This document shows positions 5,653 to 5,696 of a stretch of 5,696 bases of DNA, one piece after another (position 1 is the stretch's first letter; every line of letters starts with the position of its first letter). The position numbers and the translations under genes were made by a program. Source of the DNA: an uncultured Clostridia bacterium (lineage in GTDB: Bacteria > Bacillota > Clostridia > Oscillospirales > Ruminococcaceae). The notes beneath the pieces were generated by a model that worked only from the letters and a program-made list of their open reading frames with translations, had not been told where the DNA came from and ran no database searches. The stretch is from positions 1 to 5,696 of the forward strand of contig CAMWNQ010000113.1 of the NCBI GenBank assembly GCA_947175655.1, read 5' to 3'.

Positions 5653-5687
5653 ATTATATTAATATATGTAAGCCTATATGTAAGCCT
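5653..5687 (-). promoter_or_regulatory. possible ackA promoter region with a 12-bp tandem direct repeat
   Basis: On the - strand a TATAAT (5658-5653) lies about 28 nt before the ackA ATG, but the -35 position (5681-5676, ACATAT) is poor. Two exact tandem copies of AGGCTTACATAT (5687-5676 and 5675-5664) cover the -35 region and the spacer. A weak -35 overlaid by a direct repeat would fit an activator or repressor site. That is inference; the repeat could also be a replication slip. The sequence upstream ends with the window. Confidence 0.4.
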
Positions 5688-5696
5688 AATATATAT

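Overview
The window is AT-rich, with long A/T homopolymers between genes, strong AGGAGG-type ribosome binding sites and TTGACA/TATAAT-type promoters. Together with a low-GC style acetate kinase, a bacterial glycogen synthase and AT-heptad intergenic repeats, this suggests a low-GC anaerobic Bacillota (Clostridia), probably a Ruminococcus-like gut or rumen bacterium. That taxonomic call is inference; no rRNA or other marker gene is present.

Left part (1-1988, + strand): a two-gene operon behind a good promoter (TTGTAA, 17 bp, extended -10 TGaTATAAT). It encodes a small and a large membrane protein with one and three bacterial PH (bPH2/DUF304) domains, matching the YdbS/YdbT pair of Bacillus. 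The genes overlap by 8 bp.

Middle (1989-2640): no intact gene. On the - strand lies a decayed gene (about 2034-2583) for a phage/plasmid-type replication protein of the DUF6291/DnaD-like kind. Its N-terminus is gone, two +1 frameshifts break it, and a nonsense codon is present, yet three segments can be read in series as one recognisable protein. The glgA terminator sits at its truncated 5' side.

Right part (2671-5624, - strand): glgA (ADP-glucose-dependent glycogen synthase, 485 aa) with its own promoter, RBS and terminator, preceded by ackA (acetate kinase, 400 aa) with its own terminator. They are separate transcription units. AckA makes ATP from acetyl phosphate at the end of fermentation and GlgA stores glucose as glycogen; beyond central carbon metabolism nothing here ties them functionally to each other or to ydbST.

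Four copies of an AT-rich repeat made of 7-bp units (AATTATR) lie at the gene boundaries: 1-47, 1991-2032, 2641-2671 and 4262-4315. Three share a common core and differ by indels of exactly 7 or 14 bp. Two abut stop codons, and one seems to provide the -35 box of the ydbST promoter. This repeat family, and the replication-gene relic caught between two inverted copies, are the least explained parts of the window. I found no convincing new multi-gene system.
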